Assembly (NCBI GenBank): GCA_021788955.1
Contig: JAJYKC010000240.1
Span: forward strand, 1 to 5,368
DNA: 5,368 nucleotides
Reading direction: 5' to 3'
Source: Acidobacteriota bacterium
GTDB taxonomy: Bacteria > Acidobacteriota > Terriglobia > Bryobacterales > Bryobacteraceae
Numbering within the stretch: position 1 is the first letter of the stretch; each line of letters opens with the position of its first letter. Position numbers and translations under genes: made by a program. The notes under the pieces were generated by a model. The model ran no database searches. It was not told the origin of the DNA and saw only the letters and a list, made by a program, of their open reading frames with translations. Below are positions 1 through 5,368 of this stretch, piece by piece.

Positions 1-1197
1 GATGCGCAGCAGCAGTTGATCTCGCTTCGGCAGACTCTTGCGCATCGCTCGCAGTTTGCGCAGCAGGCGGGCCAGCCGTTTGCGCCGCATGGCGATCTCT
101 TTAGCCTGTCTCCCTCCGCTCTTGGCCAGCACGTAAAGTTCGCCTTCGTGCTTGTATAGTTTCACCTCCACCGAATCTTTGACCTTTTGCCACGGCAGAT
201 CCAGCCACTGCTTTTCATGCTGCGTGATCCTGCTCCTGGGTGTGCCCACCAAATAAAACGTTTGTTTCTCCGGCGCGCGCATGCCCTTCAGGATGGCTTC
301 GCTCGGCACGCCACGATCCATGACCCAGACCCGTTGGGCCTTGCCATACGTCTCCTCGATCTTCTTGAGAAAGCCTGGCAGGGTAGTGCGGTCCGACGTG
401 TTGCCCTTCATCACCTCATAGGCCAGCGGTAGACCATCGGTTGTCACCACCAACGCGATCACCAGTTGCAGACAGTCTGGTCGCTTATCCCGGCTGTAGC
501 CCCGCTTGGCTTTCCCGTTCTGCTCCATCTCCCCTTCGAAGTACGTGCTGGTCAGATCGTAGAGCAGTACCTCAAAATCCGAGTGGAACAAATCAGCCCA
601 TTTCTGTTTCAGCCAGACAAACAACTCCGGTTTGTGCGCCAGTACCCGGTCCAGACAACGATACAGCCGGTCCTTGGCGGCCACGGCGAAGTCGGTCTCC
701 AACAAGTCGTCCATGGCGCTGTCCACGAACCACCGCCGGTGCAGGCGAAACTCGCTGCCCGGATCCAACAGACAGTTCACTACCAACAACTGCAACACCT
801 TCTCCCAACTCACGGCCTCGCGCGCTTCTGGCAAACGTTGTTGCCAAAACTCATCCAGCCCCAGTTGCTGCCACAGTTCACACCCCAGCCAGCAATCGCC
901 GAACGTTCGCGGACGCCGCACCTCCAAGCCACTCAGCTTGACCTGAATGCTGTCCAGCACGTCGGGGGGCACTTCCCGATCATCCGGGAACAGGCTCATG
1001 GTCCGGTATTCTTGTTCGTCTTCGTCGAAGATCTCCAGCGTCTTGCGCCAGGCGGCTTGCTGCTGGTCATTGATCTCGCCCAAATATAAGACCGTCCGCT
1101 GTACGACGCGCGAGCCGGGAAGCCGGCGGTTTTCCACCACGCTGAAGTAGCGATGCGTCTTGCCGTCCTTCTTGCGTTCGGTCCTGCGCAGAAACAT
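1..1197 (-). CDS. IS1634/IS4-type DDE transposase, 3' end beyond window
   Basis: The frame is open without a break for 399 codons from ATG 1197 to the left edge, so the C-terminus lies outside the window. The start MFLRRTERKKDGKTHRYFS is typical of IS1634-type transposases of the IS4 superfamily, and an in-frame TGA at 1251-1249 limits upstream extension. No good Shine-Dalgarno precedes the ATG, as is common for transposases. The RNase H-like core is visible. The first catalytic Asp is D214 in LLYDLTSTYFEG, and the second is D294 in VWVMDRGVPSE. N265-T-S-D in KGNTSDRTTL lies between them, as in this family. The catalytic Glu of the Y-R-E-K signature is expected past the edge; family members are usually about 550 residues. 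The enzyme would cut and rejoin its own element's ends. No frameshift is seen, so it could be active if the rest is intact. Family assignment is from remembered motifs, not a search. Confidence 0.9.
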   Translation of the reverse strand, partial: MFLRRTERKKDGKTHRYFSVVENRRLPGSRVVQRTVLYLGEINDQQQAAWRKTLEIFDEDEQEYRTMSLFPDDREVPPDVLDSIQVKLSGLEVRRPRTFGDCWLGCELWQQLGLDEFWQQRLPEAREAVSWEKVLQLLVVNCLLDPGSEFRLHRRWFVDSAMDDLLETDFAVAAKDRLYRCLDRVLAHKPELFVWLKQKWADLFHSDFEVLLYDLTSTYFEGEMEQNGKAKRGYSRDKRPDCLQLVIALVVTTDGLPLAYEVMKGNTSDRTTLPGFLKKIEETYGKAQRVWVMDRGVPSEAILKGMRAPEKQTFYLVGTPRSRITQHEKQWLDLPWQKVKDSVEVKLYKHEGELYVLAKSGGRQAKEIAMRRKRLARLLRKLRAMRKSLPKRDQLLLRI

Positions 1198-1306
1198 AGG
1201 AAGCAGCAGAATGCCAGAAGCCAAGTGGAAAGAAAAGAGGGCAGGTCTTCATAACGCCCTTTTCGGGCCTTTTGGGGATGGTCGCTGTTGCAGACAAAGC
1301 AAATAT

Positions 1307-1338
1307 AGTTCGGCGCGGGCGACAAAACTCACCGAACT
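1307..1338. repeat. Short inverted repeat at the IS tip (AGTTCGG ... CCGAACT)
   Basis: AGTTCGG at 1307-1313 and CCGAACT at 1332-1338 are perfect 7-bp inverted copies around an 18-base spacer. They sit about 10-40 bp inside the inferred IS end. Such subterminal inverted copies may serve as transposase binding sites or form a hairpin in the leader RNA. The function is inferred, and 7-bp arms can arise by chance. Confidence 0.4.
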
Positions 1339-1345
1339 GCGAAAG

Positions 1346-3052
1346 TCAGGCTAGAAGGATCCGTGTCTTCTGGGCGGGTGCGACGCGTGCAAACACGTTC
1401 GTGTTTTCCACGACATGGCCGAGCGCGGCGTCGGTCATCCCGATAATTGCCGTCCCGGTCACCGGTGCTTCATCGCGAAAGCCGAACTGCGTGGCAACGT
1501 GGCGGGCCACCAGTTCGCTGTCCCCGGAAATGATTTTCACGCTGACGCCGTCGTGGCGTAGTTCGGAGATCACCCGCCCAGCGTCAGGTACCGGAGGGTC
1601 GGAAAAGGCAAGGTAGCCGGCCAAAGTGAGCGAGTGCTCATCGGCGGACGTGAAATTGCCTGACTTGTCCACTTTGCGCTGCGCCACGGCGAGGACGCGA
1701 AAGCCCTGCACTTCGAGACCCTCGAACAACTCGCGTGTCTGCCGCAGAACCGCCGGGTCGAAGGGTACATCCGCCCCGTCGTGTTCGTAGGCAGGGCAAA
1801 GCTCCAGAATCCCCTCAGGCGAACCCTTTGTAATCAGACGGCGGTCTCCGGCCTTCTCTACGACGACGGAGAGGCGGCGCCGTTCGAAGTCGAACGGGAT
1901 TTCGTCGCATTTGCAATAGTCCGCCGTTCCCATTTCGCGCTGGAGGATGGCAGTGTCGAGAGGGCTGCGGATACCGGTTTCGAAGCGGCTGTTGAGCCAG
2001 GCGAGCGAGAGCGGGCGGGCGGAAACATTGCCGAGCGCGTCGACCGACTGCGTCACCGTCATCTCGCCGGTGGTGAGCGTCCCGGTCTTGTCACAGCACA
2101 AGACATCGATGCTGCCAAGGTTCTGAATCGCGGCCAGCCGCTTGACGATGACGTGGACCCGTGCCATCCGGACGGCGCCGTTCGTCAGCGTAACGGAAGT
2201 GATCACCGGGAGGAATTCCGGCGTCAGCCCAACCGCGAGTGCGACGGCAAACAGCAGGGACTGGAGTGGATCTCGATGCGCCGCGATGCTCATCAGAAGC
2301 AATAGCAGCACCAGAAACAGGACCGCTTGCGTGATAAAGACGCCAAAGTGGCGCAGGTCACGCTCGAAGGCGGTTTCGGGCGGGCGGTGCGCAAGGCGGG
2401 CGGCGATATTGCCGAATGCCGTCGCGGCGCCCGTGACGGTGACCAGGGCGATCGCGGTGCCGCTCACCACCGAGGTCCCCAGGAAAACGAGCCTCTCGTT
2501 CTCTGGGCCTGTCGTATGCTTCTCCGCCGGAATCGACTCGCCGGTGAGCGCGGCTTCCTGAACGTAGAGATCTTTCGAGACGAGCAGGCGGGCGTCGGCG
2601 GGAATCAGGTCGCCCGCCGAGAGTTGGACCACGTCGCCCGGGACCACTTCACGGCGGGGGATCTCCTGCCAGGTGCCGTCGCGCATTACGGCGGCGCGCG
2701 CGGCGACCTGGCTTCGCAGACGCTCAGCGGCGACTTGGGAGCGGTAGGTCTGGATGAAATTGATCGTGACGCTGACGAGCACGATGGCAATGACGATCGC
2801 CGCGTCGGTGTGCTGGCCAAGTAGGATCGACGCGAAGGCGGCGATGAGGAGGATGAGTACGAGAGGATTGGTGAAAAAGCCGAGCAGTTCGCGCAACGCG
2901 GACCACCGCTGTGTTGGAACCGGCTCGTTGGTCCCGTACTCCGCCAGACGCCGGCGGGCCTCCTCGGCCGTTAGGCCCTCGGGCGCATGGGCCATCTCCA
3001 GGTTCCGCGCGCCGGATTGGCTGTTGCCTTGAGATTCAAGCGGCGGGCGCAT
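1346..3052 (-). CDS. MgtA-like P-type (P3B) Mg2+-transporting ATPase, C-terminally truncated by IS insertion
   Basis: The encoded protein is an inner-membrane pump that would use ATP to import Mg2+ (class P3B); it has 568 residues where the family has about 850-900. In order: cation-ATPase N-terminal domain (about 26-46, GLTAEEARRRLAEYGTNE); membrane pair M1-M2 (about 60-100); actuator domain with TGES at 170-173; M3-M4 (about 238-283) carrying GLTPEFLP, the P3B form of the M4 motif; the phosphorylated Asp321 in DKTGTLT; and nucleotide-binding KGSPEG at 409-414. The frame ends at ...PAQKTRILLA. The hinge loop GDGxNDxPAL and M5-M10 are missing, so the product cannot complete the transport cycle and is probably a pseudogene. 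The cause is the IS joined at about 1350. The start at 3052 overlaps the preceding phosphoribosyltransferase gene by 17 bp and has no clear Shine-Dalgarno, so it may rely on coupling. ATG 2995 (residue 20) is an alternative start just before the conserved domain. Mg2+ specificity is inferred from motifs. Confidence 0.9.
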   Translation of the reverse strand: MRPPLESQGNSQSGARNLEMAHAPEGLTAEEARRRLAEYGTNEPVPTQRWSALRELLGFFTNPLVLILLIAAFASILLGQHTDAAIVIAIVLVSVTINFIQTYRSQVAAERLRSQVAARAAVMRDGTWQEIPRREVVPGDVVQLSAGDLIPADARLLVSKDLYVQEAALTGESIPAEKHTTGPENERLVFLGTSVVSGTAIALVTVTGAATAFGNIAARLAHRPPETAFERDLRHFGVFITQAVLFLVLLLLLMSIAAHRDPLQSLLFAVALAVGLTPEFLPVITSVTLTNGAVRMARVHVIVKRLAAIQNLGSIDVLCCDKTGTLTTGEMTVTQSVDALGNVSARPLSLAWLNSRFETGIRSPLDTAILQREMGTADYCKCDEIPFDFERRRLSVVVEKAGDRRLITKGSPEGILELCPAYEHDGADVPFDPAVLRQTRELFEGLEVQGFRVLAVAQRKVDKSGNFTSADEHSLTLAGYLAFSDPPVPDAGRVISELRHDGVSVKIISGDSELVARHVATQFGFRDEAPVTGTAIIGMTDAALGHVVENTNVFARVAPAQKTRILLA

Positions 3053-3689
3053 GGGTGCGCGCCAGCATCTGCTGCACGGCGGCGTCGCTAATCTGCTCGA
3101 ACTCCGTATACCATTCCCCGACTGCGAAGAACGGTTCGGGCGTGGCCAGGTAGATGACTTCGTCGACCTCTTTTGTCAGAGTATGGAGAGCCTGGGCGGA
3201 GCAAACCGGAACGGCAATGATGAGTCTTTCCGGCGCGAAGCTCCTTACATGTCTCGCCGCGGCCAGCATGGTTGAACCAGTAGCGATGCCGTCGTCGACC
3301 AGCAAAACGGTGCGGCCTTTCAGGTTGAGCGGAGGCCGGCCCTTGCGGAAGAGCCGCTCCCGGCGGTCGAGTTCTGCGATCTCCCGTGCCACGATCGCCT
3401 CGACCTCTTCCTCGGAGACACGAAGGTCGCGGATGAGTTGGTGGTCGAGAACCCGAGTTTGCCCCGCAAGCGCGCCCATGGCGAGTTCCGGCTGCCAGGG
3501 TACCCCTAGCTTTCGGACCACGACGACATCGATCGCTGCCTTCAACGAATCGGCAACCTCTACCGCTACCGGCAATCCGCCCCGCGGTAATGCCAGAACC
3601 ACCGTCCCGGCGGGAAACTTCCGTGTGGCGAGCTCAGCGGCCAGCAAACGGCCGGCGTCGGCGCGATCTTGAAATGGAAGTTCAATCAT
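3036..3689 (-). CDS. Type I phosphoribosyltransferase, COG1926 family
   Basis: This 217-residue cytoplasmic protein has the complete type I phosphoribosyltransferase fold. The PRPP-binding loop VLLVDDGIATGST is at 128-140, with two acidic residues followed by the Thr/Ser phosphate clamp. An N-terminal ALPRGGLPVA at 33-42 is likely the pyrophosphate loop. The conserved VRKLGVPWQPELAMGA at 58-73 and the C-terminal TPEPFFAVGEWY are hallmarks of the COG1926 group of predicted phosphoribosyltransferases. Its substrate is unknown; members are often found beside stress genes, sometimes fused to a dienelactone-hydrolase-like domain, which is absent here. The start is set by a strong AAGGAGG at 3700-3694, four bases upstream of ATG 3689. 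It lies 84 bp downstream of pncB and its end overlaps the ATPase start, so it is probably in one operon. No damage is seen. Confidence 0.9.
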   Translation of the reverse strand: MIELPFQDRADAGRLLAAELATRKFPAGTVVLALPRGGLPVAVEVADSLKAAIDVVVVRKLGVPWQPELAMGALAGQTRVLDHQLIRDLRVSEEEVEAIVAREIAELDRRERLFRKGRPPLNLKGRTVLLVDDGIATGSTMLAAARHVRSFAPERLIIAVPVCSAQALHTLTKEVDEVIYLATPEPFFAVGEWYTEFEQISDAAVQQMLARTHAPAA

Positions 3690-3726
3690 GGGTCCTCCTT
3701 GAACGGCCGGCTTGCCGTCTACACAT
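3682..3726 (-). CDS. Possible 14-codon leader ORF overlapping the phosphoribosyltransferase start
   Basis: In the 84-bp gap after pncB, an ATG at 3726 is preceded by CAGGAG (AGGAG at 3739-3735) with an 8-base spacer. It opens a 14-codon frame (MCRRQAGRSRRTHD) ending at TGA 3684-3682, inside the first codons of the phosphoribosyltransferase. Its stop overlaps the downstream start in another frame, an arrangement seen in translational coupling. The peptide is very Arg-rich and resembles nothing I recognise. It may be chance, since the downstream gene has its own strong ribosome site. Confidence 0.2.
   Translation of the reverse strand: MCRRQAGRSRRTHD
3694..3700 (-). promoter_or_regulatory. Ribosome binding site of the phosphoribosyltransferase gene
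   Basis: Read on the minus strand, AAGGAGG is followed by ACCC and then ATG at 3689. This near-perfect Shine-Dalgarno fixes the start and implies strong translation. Confidence 0.75.
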
Positions 3727-3773
3727 CGTGCCTACTCCTGTGTGGGCAACCGTAGTTCCAGTTCGAGGCCGCA

Positions 3774-5036
3774 TCAGGCGCAGTGGACGAGGTGGCCGGT
3801 GAAGCGGTCGAGATCCTGTTGCAGACTGTCGCTGAAGTTCACAGGATAAGGCGCCGGGGCCGGGTCGAGTTCCCGCAGGGCTGGCGCCAGCCGGGACAAC
3901 TCCAGGCGGAGGCGTCTGCGGGAGTCGTTGAGTTTGACGCTCGTCAGCGGGACGCCGGCTCGCATCACGGGCAACAGCAAGGGTTTGCCGGGAAGAGTCT
4001 CGTCAAAACGGCCTATGAGGTCGCCCGAGAAGATTCCGTTCCGTGACTGGCGGAACACCTGTTTCCGCCCTGGATACAGCACCTTGCTCGAGGAGAGTTT
4101 GAGACGCGGCTTCCCGGCGTACTCCACGAGTTTGTAGGCCATATCGAGATGGGAGGCGCCTTCCATCACCGCAAGTTTGGTTCCGACGCCAAAGGCGTCA
4201 ATCGGTGCGCCGGAGGCGACCAGTTTTTGAACTTCGTACTCGTCAAGGCTGGTCGAGGCGAAGATCGTCACCCGGGCGAGACCGGCTTCGTTCAACAGCC
4301 GGCGGGCCTCAGCAGCAAGCGCTCCGAGGTCGCCGGAATCCAGGCGGACGCCCTCCACGTGAAACTCATCTCCGAGCCGGCGGCTGAGAGCGATCACTTT
4401 TCGGACGCCTTCGAGCGTGTCGTAAGTGTCGACCAGCAGCGTCGTTTCGGGGTACAGTCCGGCGAAGGCCCGGAGAGCGTCGTCCTCGGAGTCGTGGGCC
4501 TGAATATAGCTGTGCGCCATGGTCCCGAAGACGGGGATTCCGTAGAGCCGCCCGGCGAGCACATTGGACGTTCCAGTCCCGCCGGCGAGATACGCCGCGC
4601 GAGCCACCTTAACAGCGGCATCAACGCCATGGGCGCGGCGAGAGCCGAAGTCGACCACGCTCCGGCCCTTGGCCGCTTCTACGATGCGCGCCGCTTTCGC
4701 CGCGGCCAGACTCTGGAAATGGATCTGATTCAGGACCAGGGTCTCGACAAGCTGGGCTTCCACAATCGGCGCGCACACCTGCACAATCGGCTCGTGCGGA
4801 AACACGAGAGTTCCCTCCGGCAGTGCGAACACGTCGCCGGTGAAGCGCAGCGCCTTGAGCCGTGCAAGAAACGGCGCCGAGAACCCGAAGGTACCTCCTA
4901 GATAATCTATGTCTTCGTCGCTGAAACGGAGGGAAGCGAGAAACTCGAGGACGTCACCCAGGCCGGCCGCGACCACGTAGTTTCGGTTGCCAGGCAGCTT
5001 GCGGAAGGCGAGCTCGAACACCGCCGGCTCATTCAT
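3774..5036 (-). CDS. pncB: Nicotinate phosphoribosyltransferase, main reading frame after an in-frame stop
   Basis: The enzyme joins nicotinate to PRPP to make nicotinate mononucleotide, using ATP, in the Preiss-Handler route of NAD salvage (cytoplasmic). The 420 residues from ATG 5036 contain the family's core: GSRRAHGVDAA at 131-141, a GGTGTSNVLAG loop at 152-162, GTMAHSYIQAH at 171-181 with the histidine that is autophosphorylated in characterised members, RLDSGDL at 231-237, and AFGVGTKL at 281-288 near the phosphate-binding end of the barrel. However, ATG 5036 is an internal Met of the family. The usual N-terminus, including LFTDLYELTMAQA, lies just upstream in the same frame, separated only by TAA 5051-5049. 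No good ribosome site precedes ATG 5036, so this part would be made only by reinitiation 13 bases after the stop, by readthrough, or not at all. Without the N-terminal helix, activity is doubtful. Repaired, the gene would be 443 codons (5105-3774), a normal length. Function call is secure; intactness is not. Confidence 0.92.
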   Translation of the reverse strand: MNEPAVFELAFRKLPGNRNYVVAAGLGDVLEFLASLRFSDEDIDYLGGTFGFSAPFLARLKALRFTGDVFALPEGTLVFPHEPIVQVCAPIVEAQLVETLVLNQIHFQSLAAAKAARIVEAAKGRSVVDFGSRRAHGVDAAVKVARAAYLAGGTGTSNVLAGRLYGIPVFGTMAHSYIQAHDSEDDALRAFAGLYPETTLLVDTYDTLEGVRKVIALSRRLGDEFHVEGVRLDSGDLGALAAEARRLLNEAGLARVTIFASTSLDEYEVQKLVASGAPIDAFGVGTKLAVMEGASHLDMAYKLVEYAGKPRLKLSSSKVLYPGRKQVFRQSRNGIFSGDLIGRFDETLPGKPLLLPVMRAGVPLTSVKLNDSRRRLRLELSRLAPALRELDPAPAPYPVNFSDSLQQDLDRFTGHLVHCA

Positions 5037-5048
5037 GCGCTCGACTGT

Positions 5049-5105
5049 TTAGGCCTGGGCCATCGTGAGTTCGTAGAGATCGGTAAAGAGCGCGGATGCT
5101 TTCAT
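5049..5105 (-). pseudogene. pncB: N-terminal fragment of pncB, ended by an in-frame TAA
   Basis: ATG 5105 follows a strong GAGGAGG and encodes MKASALFTDLYELTMAQA, the classical start of nicotinate phosphoribosyltransferase, then TAA at 5051-5049. The frame continues unchanged as TVER and then MNEPAVFELAFRKLP. Families usually read AY-x-x-x-G-M at this point, so the stop falls exactly on the tyrosine with four residues left before Met. No indel is needed: a single base change (TAC or TAT to TAA) explains it. The DLY motif, which contributes an active-site tyrosine in characterised enzymes, is on this fragment and is missing from the downstream frame. Alternatives are a sequencing error, or, much less likely, recoding. 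Confidence 0.85.
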
Positions 5106-5109
5106 GCTG

Positions 5110-5116
5110 CCTCCTC
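5110..5116 (-). promoter_or_regulatory. Ribosome binding site of pncB (true start 5105)
   Basis: GAGGAGG on the minus strand is four bases upstream of ATG 5105. It is the only good Shine-Dalgarno near the gene and shows that the natural start is 5105, not 5036. Confidence 0.8.
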
Positions 5117-5157
5117 AAGGCGCCCGGGGCCGCGCGCGGGAGATCGGCGGTCCCCGC

Positions 5158-5368
5158 CTACGGCTCGGCAAACTCCGGTGTGGACACGCGCTCGGGTTTC
5201 TTTTCGCGCTCCTCGGTGAGCGTGGCTTCCGTCAACAACAGCGTGCTGGCGACCGAGACGGCGTTCTCGAGAGCAACGCGAATAACCTTTGTTGCGTCGA
5301 TGATGCCCGAATCGATCAAGTCGACGTACTTGCCGGTTGAGGCATCGAGGCCGTGATTACCGATGCCC
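5158..5368 (-). CDS. groEL: GroEL-family chaperonin (60 kDa), last 69 residues
   Basis: The frame runs from the right edge to TAG 5160-5158. It matches the C-terminal equatorial domain of Gro[19 protein letters not shown], then [19 protein letters not shown]. This part includes the last helices that close the ATP-binding equatorial domain; the Asp in the [10 protein letters not shown] stretch corresponds to the nucleotide-binding region of family members. GroEL forms a double seven-membered ring that folds cytosolic proteins with GroES. The tail is a charged [21 protein letters not shown] instead of the Gly-Gly-Met repeats of E. coli GroEL, so this may be a secondary paralog. It is 52 bp upstream of pncB; the gap is very GC-rich but lacks a T-run, so transcription probably continues into pncB. 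Start, apical domain and any groES are outside the window. Confidence 0.93.
   Translation of the reverse strand, partial: GIGNHGLDASTGKYVDLIDSGIIDATKVIRVALENAVSVASTLLLTEATLTEEREKKPERVSTPEFAEP

Larger units (their letters stand above)
1..1350 (-). mobile_element. IS1634-type insertion sequence (one end only), inserted in the P-type ATPase gene
   Basis: The element comprises the transposase gene plus about 150 bp of non-coding leader. Its transposase-proximal end is placed at about 1345-1352, because ATPase homology is perfect up to Arg-Ile-Leu-Leu-Ala (1363-1349) and then stops at a TGA at 1348-1346. The other end is outside the window, so terminal inverted repeats and the target duplication cannot be checked here and the exact boundary is uncertain by several bases. 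The element lies in the same orientation as the interrupted operon. The leader (1198-1345) holds an inverted repeat near the tip and a small GCCC/GGGC hairpin at 1256-1268, and no other gene. Confidence 0.8.

Noticed and set aside
441..1150. Several plus-strand open frames of 67-207 codons
   Set aside because: They lie opposite the transposase frame, which has clear catalytic motifs. Their translations are low-complexity, rich in Pro, Arg and Ser, with no family signature.
1256..1275. GCCC-TTTTC-GGGC followed by CTTTT as a plus-strand terminator
   Set aside because: The stem is only four base pairs, the T-run is short, and no plus-strand gene leads into it.
1302..1307. TATATT on the minus strand as a -10 box for the transposase
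   Set aside because: No convincing -35 element lies at a proper distance; the best candidate (GAGTTT with a 17-base spacer) matches poorly.
996..1325. Minus-strand frames upstream of and overlapping the transposase start (109 and 76 codons)
   Set aside because: They are in other frames than the transposase, overlap its conserved N-terminus, and show no recognisable domain. A programmed frameshift is not needed because the transposase frame is unbroken.
4149..4901. A 250-codon plus-strand frame opposite pncB
   Set aside because: It is the shadow of a strongly conserved gene on the minus strand in GC-rich DNA; its translation has no familiar motif.
5118..5157. GC-rich palindromic stretch between groEL and pncB as a terminator
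   Set aside because: It can fold but is not followed by a T-run on the minus strand, and a strong ribosome site for pncB follows directly.
1..5368. CRISPR array, tRNA, rRNA or riboswitch
   Set aside because: No regularly spaced repeats, no tRNA-like cloverleaf or rRNA segment, and no leader long enough for a riboswitch was seen. No intergenic stretch exceeds about 150 bp.

Overview
The window is GC-rich and every gene in it lies on the minus strand. It comes from a bacterium that cannot be placed firmly. The gene families (IS1634-type transposase, P3B Mg2+ ATPase, COG1926 phosphoribosyltransferase, and a GroEL without a Gly-Met tail) fit an environmental Gram-negative lineage such as Acidobacteriota, Verrucomicrobiota, Nitrospirota or a deltaproteobacterial group. 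That placement is inference.

In transcription order (high to low coordinates) the layout is: the last 69 codons of a groEL-family chaperonin (5368-5158); nicotinate phosphoribosyltransferase (pncB), whose natural start at 5105 is separated from the long reading frame (5036-3774) by an in-frame TAA at 5051-5049; a type I phosphoribosyltransferase of the COG1926 kind (3689-3036); an MgtA-like P-type ATPase (3052-1346), which overlaps the previous gene by 17 bp and is cut off after about two thirds of its normal length; and an IS1634/IS4-type insertion sequence, whose transposase starts at 1197 and runs off the left edge. The four host genes are tightly packed (gaps of 52 bp and 84 bp, then an overlap) with no clear terminator, so they look like one operon.

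The host genes resemble a stress or dormancy set: protein folding, NAD salvage, an uncharacterised phosphoribosyltransferase and a cation pump. Two of them are damaged. The ATPase is interrupted by the IS at about 1346-1353, losing the GDGxNDxPAL hinge and membrane helices M5-M10. The pncB frame carries a nonsense codon exactly where the family has a tyrosine. This looks more like a decaying or strain-variable operon than a new system. The nonsense codon is the observation most worth verifying.
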